Assembly (NCBI RefSeq): GCF_014645815.1
Contig: NZ_BMML01000040.1
Span: 1-64,000 of the forward strand
Reading direction: 5' to 3'
From: Streptomyces fuscichromogenes
GTDB lineage: Bacteria; Actinomycetota; Actinomycetes; Streptomycetales; Streptomycetaceae
DNA: 64,000 nucleotides
The notes under the pieces were generated by a model, which saw nothing but the letters and a program-made list of their open reading frames with translations, made no database searches and had not been told where the DNA came from. Position 1 is the stretch's first letter. Every line of letters begins with the position of its first letter. Positions 54,201-62,577 of the stretch are shown here, in pieces. The translations under genes were made by a program, and so were the position numbers.

Positions 54201-55026
54201 TGCAGGTTCGTGTGACCGGAGCGGCTCCGGTGTCCTTCGATGCCATGGGGGCCCAGTCGCCGAGCAGTTCGAGAATCCGGTCCGCCTGAGACTCCACGAA
54301 GAAATGGCTGTCGTCGAGCAGGTGAAAGGCGAAGGGGCCAGCGGCGCACTCACGCCAGGCGCGCACGTCATCGGTGGCAACCATTCCGTCCCGGGCCCCG
54401 GCGAAGGCCACCAGCGGGCATCCGACCGGCCCGGGCGGCAGGGTCGGCCGGTAGTCGTCGTAGAGGCGGAAGTCGCCTTCCAGAACCGTGAGCGCAACGT
54501 CGAGGAGTTCGGGGTGGTCGAAGACCTCGGGCGGGGTTCCGCCGTAGGCGCGCAGCAGGTCCACCAGGACCTGTCGCGCGTCGCCCTCTGGGAGCCGGGC
54601 AGGCAGACTCGCCCACCGCTGCGGGGCGGCGGTGGCACCGACCGCCAGGTACAGCGGCTCGGGCGCCCCCTTCTCCGCCAGCGCACGGTATAGCTCGTAC
54701 GCAAGCGCGCCGCCCATGCTGTGGCCGTAGTACGCGACGGGCACGTCGTCGGTCGCCAACGGTCCGACGATGCCGAGGAATTCAGCGACCGCCGCTGCCG
54801 GCTTGCGGTGCTGCAGCTCGCCCAGCCGGGAGTCGCGTCCGGGCATCCGCAGTGCGTAGATCTCCACATCGTCGGGAAGCATGCGCAGCCAGGGAGCGAA
54901 GGCAGCGGGGCCGCCGCCCGCGTGGTGCAGGCAGACGAGCCGATAGCGCGGGCGGCCGACAGCGGGGCGGTGCAGCATGCGGGCGTTCGAGGTTCGGTGG
55001 CCGAGGCCTGTCGCCGCGGCGCTCAC
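54196..55026 (-). CDS. type II thioesterase
   Basis: GTG 55026 overlaps the MbtH stop (GTGA) and gives 276 residues; the longer frame upstream is a shadow of MbtH. It is a classic TEII: YRLVCLHHAGGGPAAFAPWL, IYALRMPGRDSRLGE, nucleophile Ser in YYGHSMGGALAYELY, Asp in AFAGARDGMV and His in LLDDSHFFVE. It clears misloaded carriers, which should matter with so many trans-loaded carriers. It is also the only hydrolase with an intact triad in the cluster, so it might release the product. Confidence 0.92.
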   Translation of the reverse strand: MSAAATGLGHRTSNARMLHRPAVGRPRYRLVCLHHAGGGPAAFAPWLRMLPDDVEIYALRMPGRDSRLGELQHRKPAAAVAEFLGIVGPLATDDVPVAYYGHSMGGALAYELYRALAEKGAPEPLYLAVGATAAPQRWASLPARLPEGDARQVLVDLLRAYGGTPPEVFDHPELLDVALTVLEGDFRLYDDYRPTLPPGPVGCPLVAFAGARDGMVATDDVRAWRECAAGPFAFHLLDDSHFFVESQADRILELLGDWAPMASKDTGAAPVTRTCT

Positions 55027-55256
55027 GCGTCGGCGTCCTGGGATGTCCGCACTGTCATGGCCTCGCGCAGGCTTCGCGGTCGCATGTCCAGCCAGAGTTC
55101 CCCGACCCTGTCCAGGCAGTGCTGGTATGATCCGCGGTCCCCCGTCCCGGACCAGCCGGGGGGCAGGCGTCGGGCCGTGGGCCAGATCGAGTACTGCTCC
55201 TCGCCATTGAGGACGACGGCGTACTCGTCGAACGGATCCGGGTGAGGTGCGGACAT
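55023..55256 (-). CDS. MbtH-like protein
   Basis: The 77-residue protein carries the MbtH signature: FDEYAVVLNGEEQYSIWP, then LPPGWSGTG and LDRVGELWLDMRPRSLRE. It binds A domains and supports their folding and activity. It sits between the 57-kb A-carrier gene and the thioesterase, coupled to the latter, so it probably serves that A domain first and perhaps the free-standing ones. Confidence 0.95.
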   Translation of the reverse strand: MSAPHPDPFDEYAVVLNGEEQYSIWPTARRLPPGWSGTGDRGSYQHCLDRVGELWLDMRPRSLREAMTVRTSQDADA

Positions 55257-55350
55257 GAGAGTGCCTTTCCTGTGGTGCGGCAGTGGTGTTCATGGATGCG
55301 GGCGGAAGCCGACGGTGTGCCGGGGCCCGCCCACGGAGGCGCGGTCGGGC

Positions 55351-57207
55351 TCACCGCCCGTCCATGGTGTGGGCGGGCTCCTCCTCGCTGGCTGTCCTTG
55401 CCGCCTCGCGCGCGAGCGCCTCCTCCACCAGCCGGGCACACTTCTCCAGGGTCCGGGCCTTGAACACCTCACGCAGCGGAATGTCGACCTGCGCGGCTCG
55501 GCTGATCCGCGTGCCGAGCCTGGTGGCCTTGAGCGAATTACCTCCCAACGCGAAGAAGTCGTCGGTGACGCCGAGATCCTCGACACCGAGGAGATCGGAC
55601 CAGATCTCAGCGACCAGGCCCTCGATCCCGTTGCGTGGGCGGACCTTGTCGTCGCTGTCAGCAGCCTGCCCGGGCAACGGCAGAGCGGCCGGGTCGAGTT
55701 TACCGTTGGGGGTGAGCGGCAGCCGGCTGAGCGGCACGACCGCCGAGGGGACCATGTGCTCGGGCAGCCGACTCTCCAGGAAGGCCCGCAGTTCCATTGC
55801 CGAGGCCGCCGCTGCCCCACGCAGCACCGGGTACGCGATGATCCGGGCGTCCGCCGAACCGGAGTCCGCTGCGCCCGCGGCATCGAGAACGACGACCGCG
55901 CACTCGCGGACGTCCTTGTGGGCGTCGAGAGCGGCCTCGATCTCGCCCAGTTCGATACGGAAGCCGCGTACCTTGGCTTGTCGGTCGGCGCGGCCGACGA
56001 ACTCGAGGAGGCCGTCCTCGCGGCAGCGCACCAGGTCGCCCGTGCAGTACATCCGAGTTCCGGGCAGCCCGAACGGATCGGGGACGAACGCGGCAGCCGT
56101 CCGGGCCGGCAGTCCCAGGTATCCGCGGCCTACTGCGGGGCCCGCCAGGTACAGTTCGCCCACGCCACCCGCCGGTACCGGATCCATTGCGGCGTCGAGC
56201 ACGTAGATGTGGAAGCCCCCTACCGGTGTGCCGATCGGCGGGACACCACCGTCTCCGGCCGCGACCGGCTGGACCGTGGCCCAGACCGTCGTCTCGGTCG
56301 GGCCGTAGGCATTGACCATGCGACGACCGGCCGACCAACGGTCCGCCAGCGAGCGGGGCAGCGCTTCGCCGGCGGCCACCAGCAGGGCCAGGTCGGGGAG
56401 TTCGCCGTCGGGCAGCGCGGACAGTGCGGACGGCGTGATCGTCAGGGCGGTGATGCGGGAATCGCGGAGCAGCTGGACCAGGCCGGGACCGGGCACCACC
56501 TCGTCGCGTGCCGCGAGATGCAGTTCGGCTCCGGCGCCGAACGCCATCACCATCTCGGAGACGGAGGCGTCGAAGCTGGCCGAGGCCCACTGCAGCACCC
56601 GGTCCTCCGGGGTCAGCGCGTAGGTCTCCAACTGGGCGCGGACCAGTTGGGCCAGCCCGCGGCGGGTGAGCATGGCCCCCTTGGGGCGTCCGGTCGATCC
56701 GGAGGTGTAGATGATGTAGGCGAGGTTGTCCGGGTGGATACGCACGTCGTCGAGAGGTTCGCAGCTGAAGCGGTCGATCGTCGGCGCGTCCGCGTCCAGG
56801 AGCACGGTGTGGCGGCCCTCGCGCGGCAACCGTTCGTGCAGGTTCCGCTGCGTCAGGACGACGGGCGGCCGGGCATCGCGGAGCATGTGAGCGAGTCGCT
56901 CCTCGGGGTAGGTCGGGTCCAGCGGAACGTAGGTGCCGCCGGCCCTGAGCACGGCGAGCAGCGCCACGGGCAGGTCTGTGCCCCGCTCCAGGCACACGCC
57001 GACTGGAACTTCCGGTCCCACGCCGAGATCACGCAGGTACCGGGCAAGACGGTCGACGCGGGTGTCCAGTTCGGCGTAGCTGATCCGGGCGTCGCGGTGC
57101 ACAAGGGCCGCCGCCTCCGGGGCACGGCGGACTCGCTCGCGAACCAGTCGGTCGACGACGTGCGTGTCCTCCGCCTGCGAGATGCTCTCAGCCGAGTCCT
57201 GCGTCAT
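55351..57207 (-). CDS. NRPS: adenylation - carrier didomain
   Basis: The 618-residue protein starts at ATG 57207. The A domain is canonical: LAYIIYTSGSTGRPKGAM, FDASVSEMVMAFGAG, VAAGEALP, NAYGPTETTVWATV, CTGDLVRCREDG, NGKLDPAA. By eye the pocket reads D-A-S-S-V-A-A-V-W-K, which resembles codes for aromatic residues (Phe, Tyr); that is low confidence. The carrier is DDFFALGGNSLKATRL. It is followed by MbtH and thioesterase in one operon. A-carrier pairs with MbtH often hold an amino acid for beta-hydroxylation, a step the dead P450 might have done. Confidence 0.9.
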   Translation of the reverse strand: MTQDSAESISQAEDTHVVDRLVRERVRRAPEAAALVHRDARISYAELDTRVDRLARYLRDLGVGPEVPVGVCLERGTDLPVALLAVLRAGGTYVPLDPTYPEERLAHMLRDARPPVVLTQRNLHERLPREGRHTVLLDADAPTIDRFSCEPLDDVRIHPDNLAYIIYTSGSTGRPKGAMLTRRGLAQLVRAQLETYALTPEDRVLQWASASFDASVSEMVMAFGAGAELHLAARDEVVPGPGLVQLLRDSRITALTITPSALSALPDGELPDLALLVAAGEALPRSLADRWSAGRRMVNAYGPTETTVWATVQPVAAGDGGVPPIGTPVGGFHIYVLDAAMDPVPAGGVGELYLAGPAVGRGYLGLPARTAAAFVPDPFGLPGTRMYCTGDLVRCREDGLLEFVGRADRQAKVRGFRIELGEIEAALDAHKDVRECAVVVLDAAGAADSGSADARIIAYPVLRGAAAASAMELRAFLESRLPEHMVPSAVVPLSRLPLTPNGKLDPAALPLPGQAADSDDKVRPRNGIEGLVAEIWSDLLGVEDLGVTDDFFALGGNSLKATRLGTRISRAAQVDIPLREVFKARTLEKCARLVEEALAREAARTASEEEPAHTMDGR

Positions 57208-57659
57208 GACGATGCCTTCCCATCTGCTGGCGTTTCGGTCCTGCGCGGGCGTTGCGAGGTGCGGCCGTTCCGGCGCGCAGCCGCTGACCGACGTGCGGGA
57301 ACGGGCGGGAGCGGGCGGGAGCTGTGGCGACCGCGCCGAGGATGCGGTTGTGCAGGAGTTTCATGCCGACGCTGCCGACCCGTTTCAAGTGCGCTGTCTG
57401 CGACGGGACGCCGCGTTTGGGCGGCGGCAGCAGCCGACGAGGGCAATATCGGCACGGTCAGGTCGGCGCAGCCTCGCAACGGGAGTTCAGCCAGAGTACG
57501 GCGAGGATCCCCAGCTCGACCTCCTGGTGGACCAGGTGGGCCCGTTGGTCTGCGACTGCGGATTTGCATCACTTCAGAAATCTCTTGTTCTGATCCATTC
57601 TCCGCGCCGAAAACCCTGTCCGTGCAGGTCAGGCTGAGTGATAGGCAATCTGAAATATC
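57208..57659 (-). other. long 5' leader of the A-carrier/MbtH/TE operon
   Basis: About 445 nt separate the predicted start near 57653 from ATG 57207. Short minus frames exist (for example 57388-57188) but have no recognisable product or clear ribosome binding site. It may be a leftover of a deleted gene or a regulatory leader. I see no obvious riboswitch pattern. Confidence 0.45.
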
Positions 57660-57702
57660 AGATTACCGATCGACGCACCAAACTGTACTGACAGCCGTCA
57701 GG
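57660..57702 (-). promoter_or_regulatory. cluster operator plus -10 box, promoter of A-carrier/MbtH/TE operon
   Basis: On the minus strand CCTGAC-GGCT-GTCAGTAC runs down from 57702, and TAATCT starts 37 nt downstream (57665-57660). It shares the AGT extension and GATCGGTAATCT context with the 54-kb promoter. It is the rightmost copy found and marks the likely right edge of the cluster. Confidence 0.75.
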
Positions 57703-57810
57703 TGTATCGGCTGCCGCGGTTGAAAAGCCGAAGTCCGTGTCCGTTCAGGACGATTGCAAACTCCCGGAGATCTTGTGAGTGCGCAGGTCACAGGCGCGTG
57801 ACGATGGTGG

Positions 57811-58140
57811 ATGGCCGCGCGACCACACGCAACGAAGCTCCGTTGCGAAGGTGACCTTCCCAAGCCCCCTTCGTACAAGGGAGCTTCGGTGAAGTACTAC
57901 GACCGCATGGAGGGGCACGGCCGCAAGGAGACCAGGGTCGTGCAGCTGCTGACCGTCACCGACCTCGGCGTCGACCTCCCCCACACCCCCCAGGCCACCC
58001 GGGTCGCCCGCCACCGCACCGACTCCCGGACGGGCAAGCATAGCCGGGAAACGGTCTACGTGATCACCAACCTGACCAGCCGCCAGGCGTCCCCGGAACA
58101 CCGCGCGATGATCTCGAGGCGCACTGGGTGATCGAGAACG
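57811..58140 (+). pseudogene. ISAs1-type transposase C-terminal fragment
   Basis: The translation GHGRKETRVVQLLTVTDLGV, then GKHSRETVYVITNLTSRQAS, resembles the C-terminal catalytic part of ISAs1/IS4-like transposases. The expected HWVIEN motif (58126-58143) is in a different frame, after MISRRTG-stop. The fragment is both truncated and frameshifted. Confidence 0.6.
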
Positions 58141-58199
58141 GGCCGGTTGGCGAGCCGCAGCCCTCCCAGTGCGCCCGGGCTGAAGACGTGCTCCAGCAC

Positions 58200-58700
58200 C
58201 TACGCCTCCCTCATGGGCCGCTCGCCGAGGCTGAGCGGGGCCGAGGTGTCGGCGAAGAACGGTGGGGCGACCACGCTCAACCCTCCATCCACCACCAGGG
58301 TCTGACCCGTGATGTACTCGGCGCCGGGCGAGAGCAGGAAGGCGATGGTGTCGGCCACCTCCTGGACCGAGCCGGGCCGTCCCTTCGGGATGCGGTCGAG
58401 CACCGTGGCCATGTCGGCCATCCCCGGCACCCCGTAGAAGTACGCCAGGGAGTCAGAGTCGATCAGGCCGCCGTTGACCGCGTTGACATTGATGCCGTAG
58501 GGCGCGAACTCCAGGGCCATGTACCGCACCCAGGACTCAACGGCTGCCTTCATCGAGCCGAGCGCCGCGTACGTCGGATAGGCGCGGATGCTGCCGTAGC
58601 TCGACAGGGCCACGATCCGTCCGCCAGCGTCCATCAGCCGGACCGCCTGCTGCGCGCCGAGCACGAACGGCCGCAGGTTCATGGCGTAGGTGCGGTCCAT
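58200..58700 (-). pseudogene. SDR-family oxidoreductase, 5' truncated
   Basis: The minus frame holds the last two thirds of a short-chain dehydrogenase: NLRPFVLGAQQAVRLMD, RIVALSSYGSIRAYPTYAAL with the Tyr-x6-Lys spacing of enoyl reductases like FabL, INVNAVNGGLIDSDSL, and AEYITGQTLVVDGGLSVVAP. The N-terminal cofactor motif is missing. The sequence upstream of 58700 is unrelated and contains no start with a ribosome binding site. It was probably cut by the event that brought in the ISAs1 fragment or the next gene block. Confidence 0.75.
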
Positions 58701-58806
58701 TCTGTGGAATCAAAGTTGTCAAGGTTGCCGCGGTATTAGCTGACGCAGAGTGGCTCGTTCTCGTCTCCGCAGGCACCCCTTGGACCACACCACCCAGGAG
58801 GAACCA

Positions 58807-59196
58807 GTGTCACATCCGCAACCGCTCACCCCCGAGGAGAAACTCGCCGACGCGAAGAAGCTGTTGAGCCTCCCGCCCATCGTCGTGATCTGCGGCTCCA
58901 CCCGCTTCATGACCGAGATGAACGAGGCCGAGCTCTGGGAGACCAAAGACGGAAAGATCGTCGTCAAACCGGGCTGTGACATGAAGTCGCCCCACGAACT
59001 CTGGTCCGATCCTGTCGAGGCCGAGGAGCTGAAGGTCCGACTCGACGATCTGCACCGGGCGAAGATCCGGCTCGCTGACGAGGTGCTCGTAGTCGGCGAC
59101 TACATCGGAGACAGCACCCGAGCCGAAATCGCCTACGCCCGGTCGCTGGGCAAGCCCGTGCGGTTCACGCACCCCGAAGTCGACCCTGACGCCTGA
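58807..59196 (+). CDS. conserved hypothetical, nucleoside deoxyribosyltransferase-like
   Basis: GTG 58807 with AGGAGG seven bases upstream gives 129 residues. Features are IVVICGSTRFMTEMNEAELW, ADEVLVVGDYIGDSTRAEIAYARSLGKPV (split for length at the Tyr) and a helix between. The CGSTRF and D-x-IGDSTRxEIxYA patterns recall the nucleoside 2-deoxyribosyltransferase/MazG-associated fold found in phages and actinomycetes. Function is not certain. Confidence 0.65.
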   Translation: MSHPQPLTPEEKLADAKKLLSLPPIVVICGSTRFMTEMNEAELWETKDGKIVVKPGCDMKSPHELWSDPVEAEELKVRLDDLHRAKIRLADEVLVVGDYIGDSTRAEIAYARSLGKPVRFTHPEVDPDA

Positions 59197-59367
59197 CCGC
59201 CCGCTGCCACCTCGACAACCAGGGCCGGCAGCCCGCCGCCTGACCGTCTCGCGATGGCTTCGGCCGCTGCCCACCCCACACCCTCCGCAGGCATCCCCTG
59301 GAATTGATCATCTAGGCTTGCCGCCGATCGCCAACTGGGGCTGCAACGAGGCCGGGAGAAAAACTTC

Positions 59368-60363
59368 ATGGTGAAGGTCCTAATCGCCGGGGGAGCCGGT
59401 TACATCGGTAGCACGGTCGCCTCGGCCTGCCTGGACGCAGGCATCACCCCTGTGATCCTCGACAGCCTGGTTCGGGGCCGCCGCGAGTTCACTGAGGGCC
59501 GCACCTTCTACGAGGGCGACATCGCGGACGGGGCACTGGTCGACCGGATCTTCTCGGAGCACCCGGACATCTCCGCAGTGGTGCACTGTGCGGCGTTGAT
59601 CGTGGTACCCGAGTCCGTCGCGGACCCGATCGGCTACTACGAGGCCAACGTGGCAAAGAGCCTGGCCTTCGTCAGCCACCTGCACCGCAACGGCTGTGAC
59701 CGCATCATCTTCAGCAGCTCAGCCTCCATCTATCAGGCCAAGGACGGCTCGCCCGTCGACGAGGACTCGCCGCTGGCACCGCAGAGTCCCTACGCACGGA
59801 CCAAGGCCGTGTGCGAGGAGGTGTTCGCCGACATCGCCGTGGCAGGGCCGCGCGTGTTGTCTCTGCGCTATTTCAACCCGGTCGGGGCCGACCCAGAGCT
59901 GCGTACCGGGCTCCAGCTCAGGCGGCCCAGCCATGCCCTGGGCATGCTCATCCAGGCACATGAGGAGGGCCGTCCGTTCCCGGTAACGGGGACGGACTAC
60001 CCGACACGCGATGGCTCGGGCATCCGGGACTACGTGCATGTCTGGGACCTCGCCGCGGCCCACATCGCGGCGATTGAGCGTTTCGACTCCATCCTCGTGG
60101 GGCCCAAGCGCTCGATCGCGATCAACCTGGGCACCGGCTCGGGAACCACGGTTCGGGAGCTGTGCGCCGCGTTCAACAATGTCGTCAGCACGCCCCTGGT
60201 CACCATCGACTCCGATCGGCGGCCTGGGGACGTCGCCGGGAGTTACACGAAGAGCGACCGGGCGGCCGAGCTACTGGGGTGGACACCGAAGCTGTCCTTG
60301 GAAGACGGCATCCGGTCCGCCCTGAACTGGATACCGGTGCGCGATGCGCTGTTGATGGACTGA
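59368..60363 (+). CDS. galE: UDP-glucose 4-epimerase-like SDR
   Basis: The 331-residue protein starts at ATG 59368 (GGGAG upstream). It is an extended SDR: VLIAGGAGYIGSTVASACLD binds NAD, VVHCAALIVVPESV is the active loop, catalytic Ser/Tyr/Lys are in FSSSASIYQ and SPYARTKAVCEEV, and LRYFNPVGADPE and DYVHVWDLAAAHI are typical of GalE. It probably interconverts UDP-sugars for cell wall or exopolysaccharide. It lies outside the peptide cluster and has no cluster operator. Confidence 0.85.
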   Translation: MVKVLIAGGAGYIGSTVASACLDAGITPVILDSLVRGRREFTEGRTFYEGDIADGALVDRIFSEHPDISAVVHCAALIVVPESVADPIGYYEANVAKSLAFVSHLHRNGCDRIIFSSSASIYQAKDGSPVDEDSPLAPQSPYARTKAVCEEVFADIAVAGPRVLSLRYFNPVGADPELRTGLQLRRPSHALGMLIQAHEEGRPFPVTGTDYPTRDGSGIRDYVHVWDLAAAHIAAIERFDSILVGPKRSIAINLGTGSGTTVRELCAAFNNVVSTPLVTIDSDRRPGDVAGSYTKSDRAAELLGWTPKLSLEDGIRSALNWIPVRDALLMD

Positions 60364-60574
60364 AGGCTGACACAGAGGGGCGTGCGTTGACGCTTGGGCT
60401 GCCGCTTCTCCGGTGAACCGGCCGGTGGGGCGGTTCCGGGCATCACACACCGACATGCCTGGGGCCTGCCCGGATATCAGCTGGCCTCATGGGGGTTGTC
60501 GAGTGAGGCCGCACCGTCCAGGTGAGCGGCGATGGAGGCAGACCGAGCCATGTCCACTTTCGTACGGAGGCCGT

Positions 60575-61096
60575 TCAGCTGGTTGCCGCCGACTCCGATA
60601 TGGGGTGACCGTGCTCGGACTGCGGAGAGACGACGAACCGAGCAGCGGGCTCATCAGCTACAGCAGCGGCGATGCGAGCGATCATGTCGTCTGCCATGGG
60701 AGGCAAGGCGTCCAGAGAAAACCAGCGGGTGGCAGTGTTCTCGCCGTCGGCTGGATGCGGATCACCGGACCGCCAGCTGAGCCGGAACACCAAGTCGAGA
60801 TACTGCGTCTGGTCTCCGTTGTCATAGACCACCGGATCGGTGACATTCACCATCGCCAGGCGTTCAGGAACCGCCTCGACGCCGGTCTCCTCCAGTACTT
60901 CCCGGACCGCGGCGTCCGCAGGCTGTTCTCCAGGATCGATGATTCCAGTCACTGCGGCCCACTCGCCGCTGTCTGCGCGTTTCGCCAGCAGGACACATCC
61001 GTCTCTGAGGACCACCGCGGTCACTCCTGACAGCCACAGCGGGTCGTTCCCGATCTTCTCTCGCAGCGCGAGGATGAAATCTGGTGTCGCCATCAA
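60575..61096 (-). CDS. Nudix hydrolase
   Basis: The protein is 173 residues. The Nudix box is complete: GIIDPGEQPADAAVREVLEE followed by TGV. It starts with FILALREKIGNDPLWLSGVT, a form common in actinomycete NUDIX proteins that hydrolyse nucleotide derivatives. It is convergent with the epimerase, with 211 bp between stops that hold no gene. The substrate is unknown. Confidence 0.88.
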   Translation of the reverse strand: MMATPDFILALREKIGNDPLWLSGVTAVVLRDGCVLLAKRADSGEWAAVTGIIDPGEQPADAAVREVLEETGVEAVPERLAMVNVTDPVVYDNGDQTQYLDLVFRLSWRSGDPHPADGENTATRWFSLDALPPMADDMIARIAAAVADEPAARFVVSPQSEHGHPISESAATS

Positions 61097-61241
61097 GCCA
61101 GGATAGGCAGCCCCAGCTCACACGTGATCACCAGGTTCCCAATACCTAGTCGGTCTAAGGACGTTGGCGGATTGCTCGGGCTGCAGATCTTGATCGTCTT
61201 CGGCTTGCGGCCGGCTCGTCGGCCCCGCGAGGATCGGCTGC

Positions 61242-61931
61242 ATGATCAAGGGTGTGATGTTCGACTTCTCCGGGACCCTCTTCCGGATCGAATCGGCCGC
61301 GCAGTGGCTGCGCGCGGTGGCAACGAAGGTCGGTCTGGACGTGCCCGAGGGTGAACTCGACACGTGCGTCAGCCGGCTGGAACAGTTCGGGGCTCAGCCT
61401 GGAGGGGTTCCTCCGCGCACAGTGCCGCCCCATCTGGAGGCACTGTGGCGGGAGCGCGATCTGACCGCCGAACGACACCGGGCTGCCTTCACAGCCCTTA
61501 CCCGGGAAGCGAAGCTGCCTGCGGCTGACCTGGCCGAGGCCCTGTATGAACGCTCCCAACTGTCCGGGGCATGGCTGCCTTATCCCGACGCCGAGGAAAC
61601 CCTCCGAGCCCTGCGCGGGCGAGGCATCCCGGTCGCTGTCGTCAGCAACATCGGCTGGGACATGCGCCCTGTCTTCCGCGACCACGGTGTCGATGACCTC
61701 GTGGACGTCTACGTCCTCTCCTTCGAGCGCGGAGTGAAGAAGCCCGATCCCAGGATCTTCCAGATGGCGTGCGACCAGCTCGGAGTGGATCCCGGCGATG
61801 CACTCATGGTGGGAGACGAGCCTGTTGCGGACGTCGGCGCTGCCACGCTGGGGTGCCGGGTCCACCTGGTCGATCCCCTGCCCGTCGACCAGCGTCCCCG
61901 CGCGCTGGCCGAGGTGCTCCAGCTCCTCTGA
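61242..61931 (+). CDS. HAD-superfamily hydrolase
   Basis: The protein is 229 residues. HAD motifs: I is MFDFSGTLF (second Asp replaced by Ser, as in many actinomycete members), II is VAVVSNIGWD, III Lys is in RGVKKPDPRIF, and IV is MVGDEPVADVGAA. The cap is helical (subclass I). It is probably a phosphatase or dehalogenase-like hydrolase. Its stop codon begins a short tandem repeat. Confidence 0.88.
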   Translation: MIKGVMFDFSGTLFRIESAAQWLRAVATKVGLDVPEGELDTCVSRLEQFGAQPGGVPPRTVPPHLEALWRERDLTAERHRAAFTALTREAKLPAADLAEALYERSQLSGAWLPYPDAEETLRALRGRGIPVAVVSNIGWDMRPVFRDHGVDDLVDVYVLSFERGVKKPDPRIFQMACDQLGVDPGDALMVGDEPVADVGAATLGCRVHLVDPLPVDQRPRALAEVLQLL

Positions 61932-61966
61932 CGCACGTGACGCACGTGACGCATGTCTGACGCACG
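61929..61966. repeat. 9-bp tandem repeats
   Basis: Three tandem copies of TGACGCACG (the third TGACGCATG) and a fourth after TC, starting at the HAD stop codon. Function unknown; slippage could vary the copy number. Confidence 0.7.
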
Positions 61967-62460
61967 TTCTGACGGGCGATCAGGTCTGGGTGAGCCGCCT
62001 GCTGAACCGGCTTTGGGCGGGTCGGCAGGCGGCTCTCCTCATTGTTCCTGAGGGTGGGATGGCGTCCCTCCATGCCTGATGTGCGCCGGTCCTGGATGTC
62101 GCCGAGGTCGGTCACTTGCGGCCTGTGTGGTGCTCCCTGCGGGGCAGTTGGCGGCGCGTTCGCGGCTGGGGGGGGCAGCCCGGAGAGGGTTCGCGCGCGG
62201 GCTTCCTGGGCGGTGCTGTCGGTGGCTTCCGGGACCGGGAGTGTGGCTCGCTCGTTCATCGGAAATGCGCGGAGCTGGCCATTTGCTTGCGCAATACCGA
62301 GCGGGACCTGGAGCGCGCCCAGGACCTGTTCTGCCTCAGCTACGCCGGGGTGTAACGGCTCCTCCAGCGGGTGTCTGGTCCGGTGGAATGTGGAGTTGTG
62401 GGCTGTCGTCGTTGGGGCGCCTCTCGATGTAGAGGTCAGGACGTGGCGGTGGACAATTAA
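61967..62460. other. region without recognised gene
   Basis: Several short frames occur (for example 62116-62355, ending LRNTERDLERAQDLF) but none has a recognised domain together with good codon use. It is possibly a degraded gene flanking the IS1380 element. Confidence 0.4.
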
Positions 62461-62503
62461 CCCTGGGTATTCAGCGGAATTGGGTGATCTGACGCCCCGA
62501 TAG

Positions 62504-62577
62504 CAGAAAGGTGCCGTTGACCTGCAAGGATGTGAGTGTCTAGGTCATATCCGCTGCGGGAGCAAGGCACCTTTCTG
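62504..62577. promoter_or_regulatory. inverted repeat just before transposase start
   Basis: CAGAAAGGTGCC (62504-62515) and its exact complement GGCACCTTTCTG (62566-62577) surround 50 nt and end one base before the GTG start. In an mRNA starting upstream this would pair and hide the start region, limiting translation from outside promoters. This is inference from sequence. Confidence 0.55.

Noticed and set aside
55255..57723. 822-codon plus-strand frame opposite the A-carrier and MbtH genes
   Set aside because: Shadow of the NRPS gene; no recognised domain.
61929..61966. Possible CRISPR-like array
   Set aside because: Repeats are only 9 bp, have no spacers and number four; they are simple tandem repeats. 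No cas genes are present.
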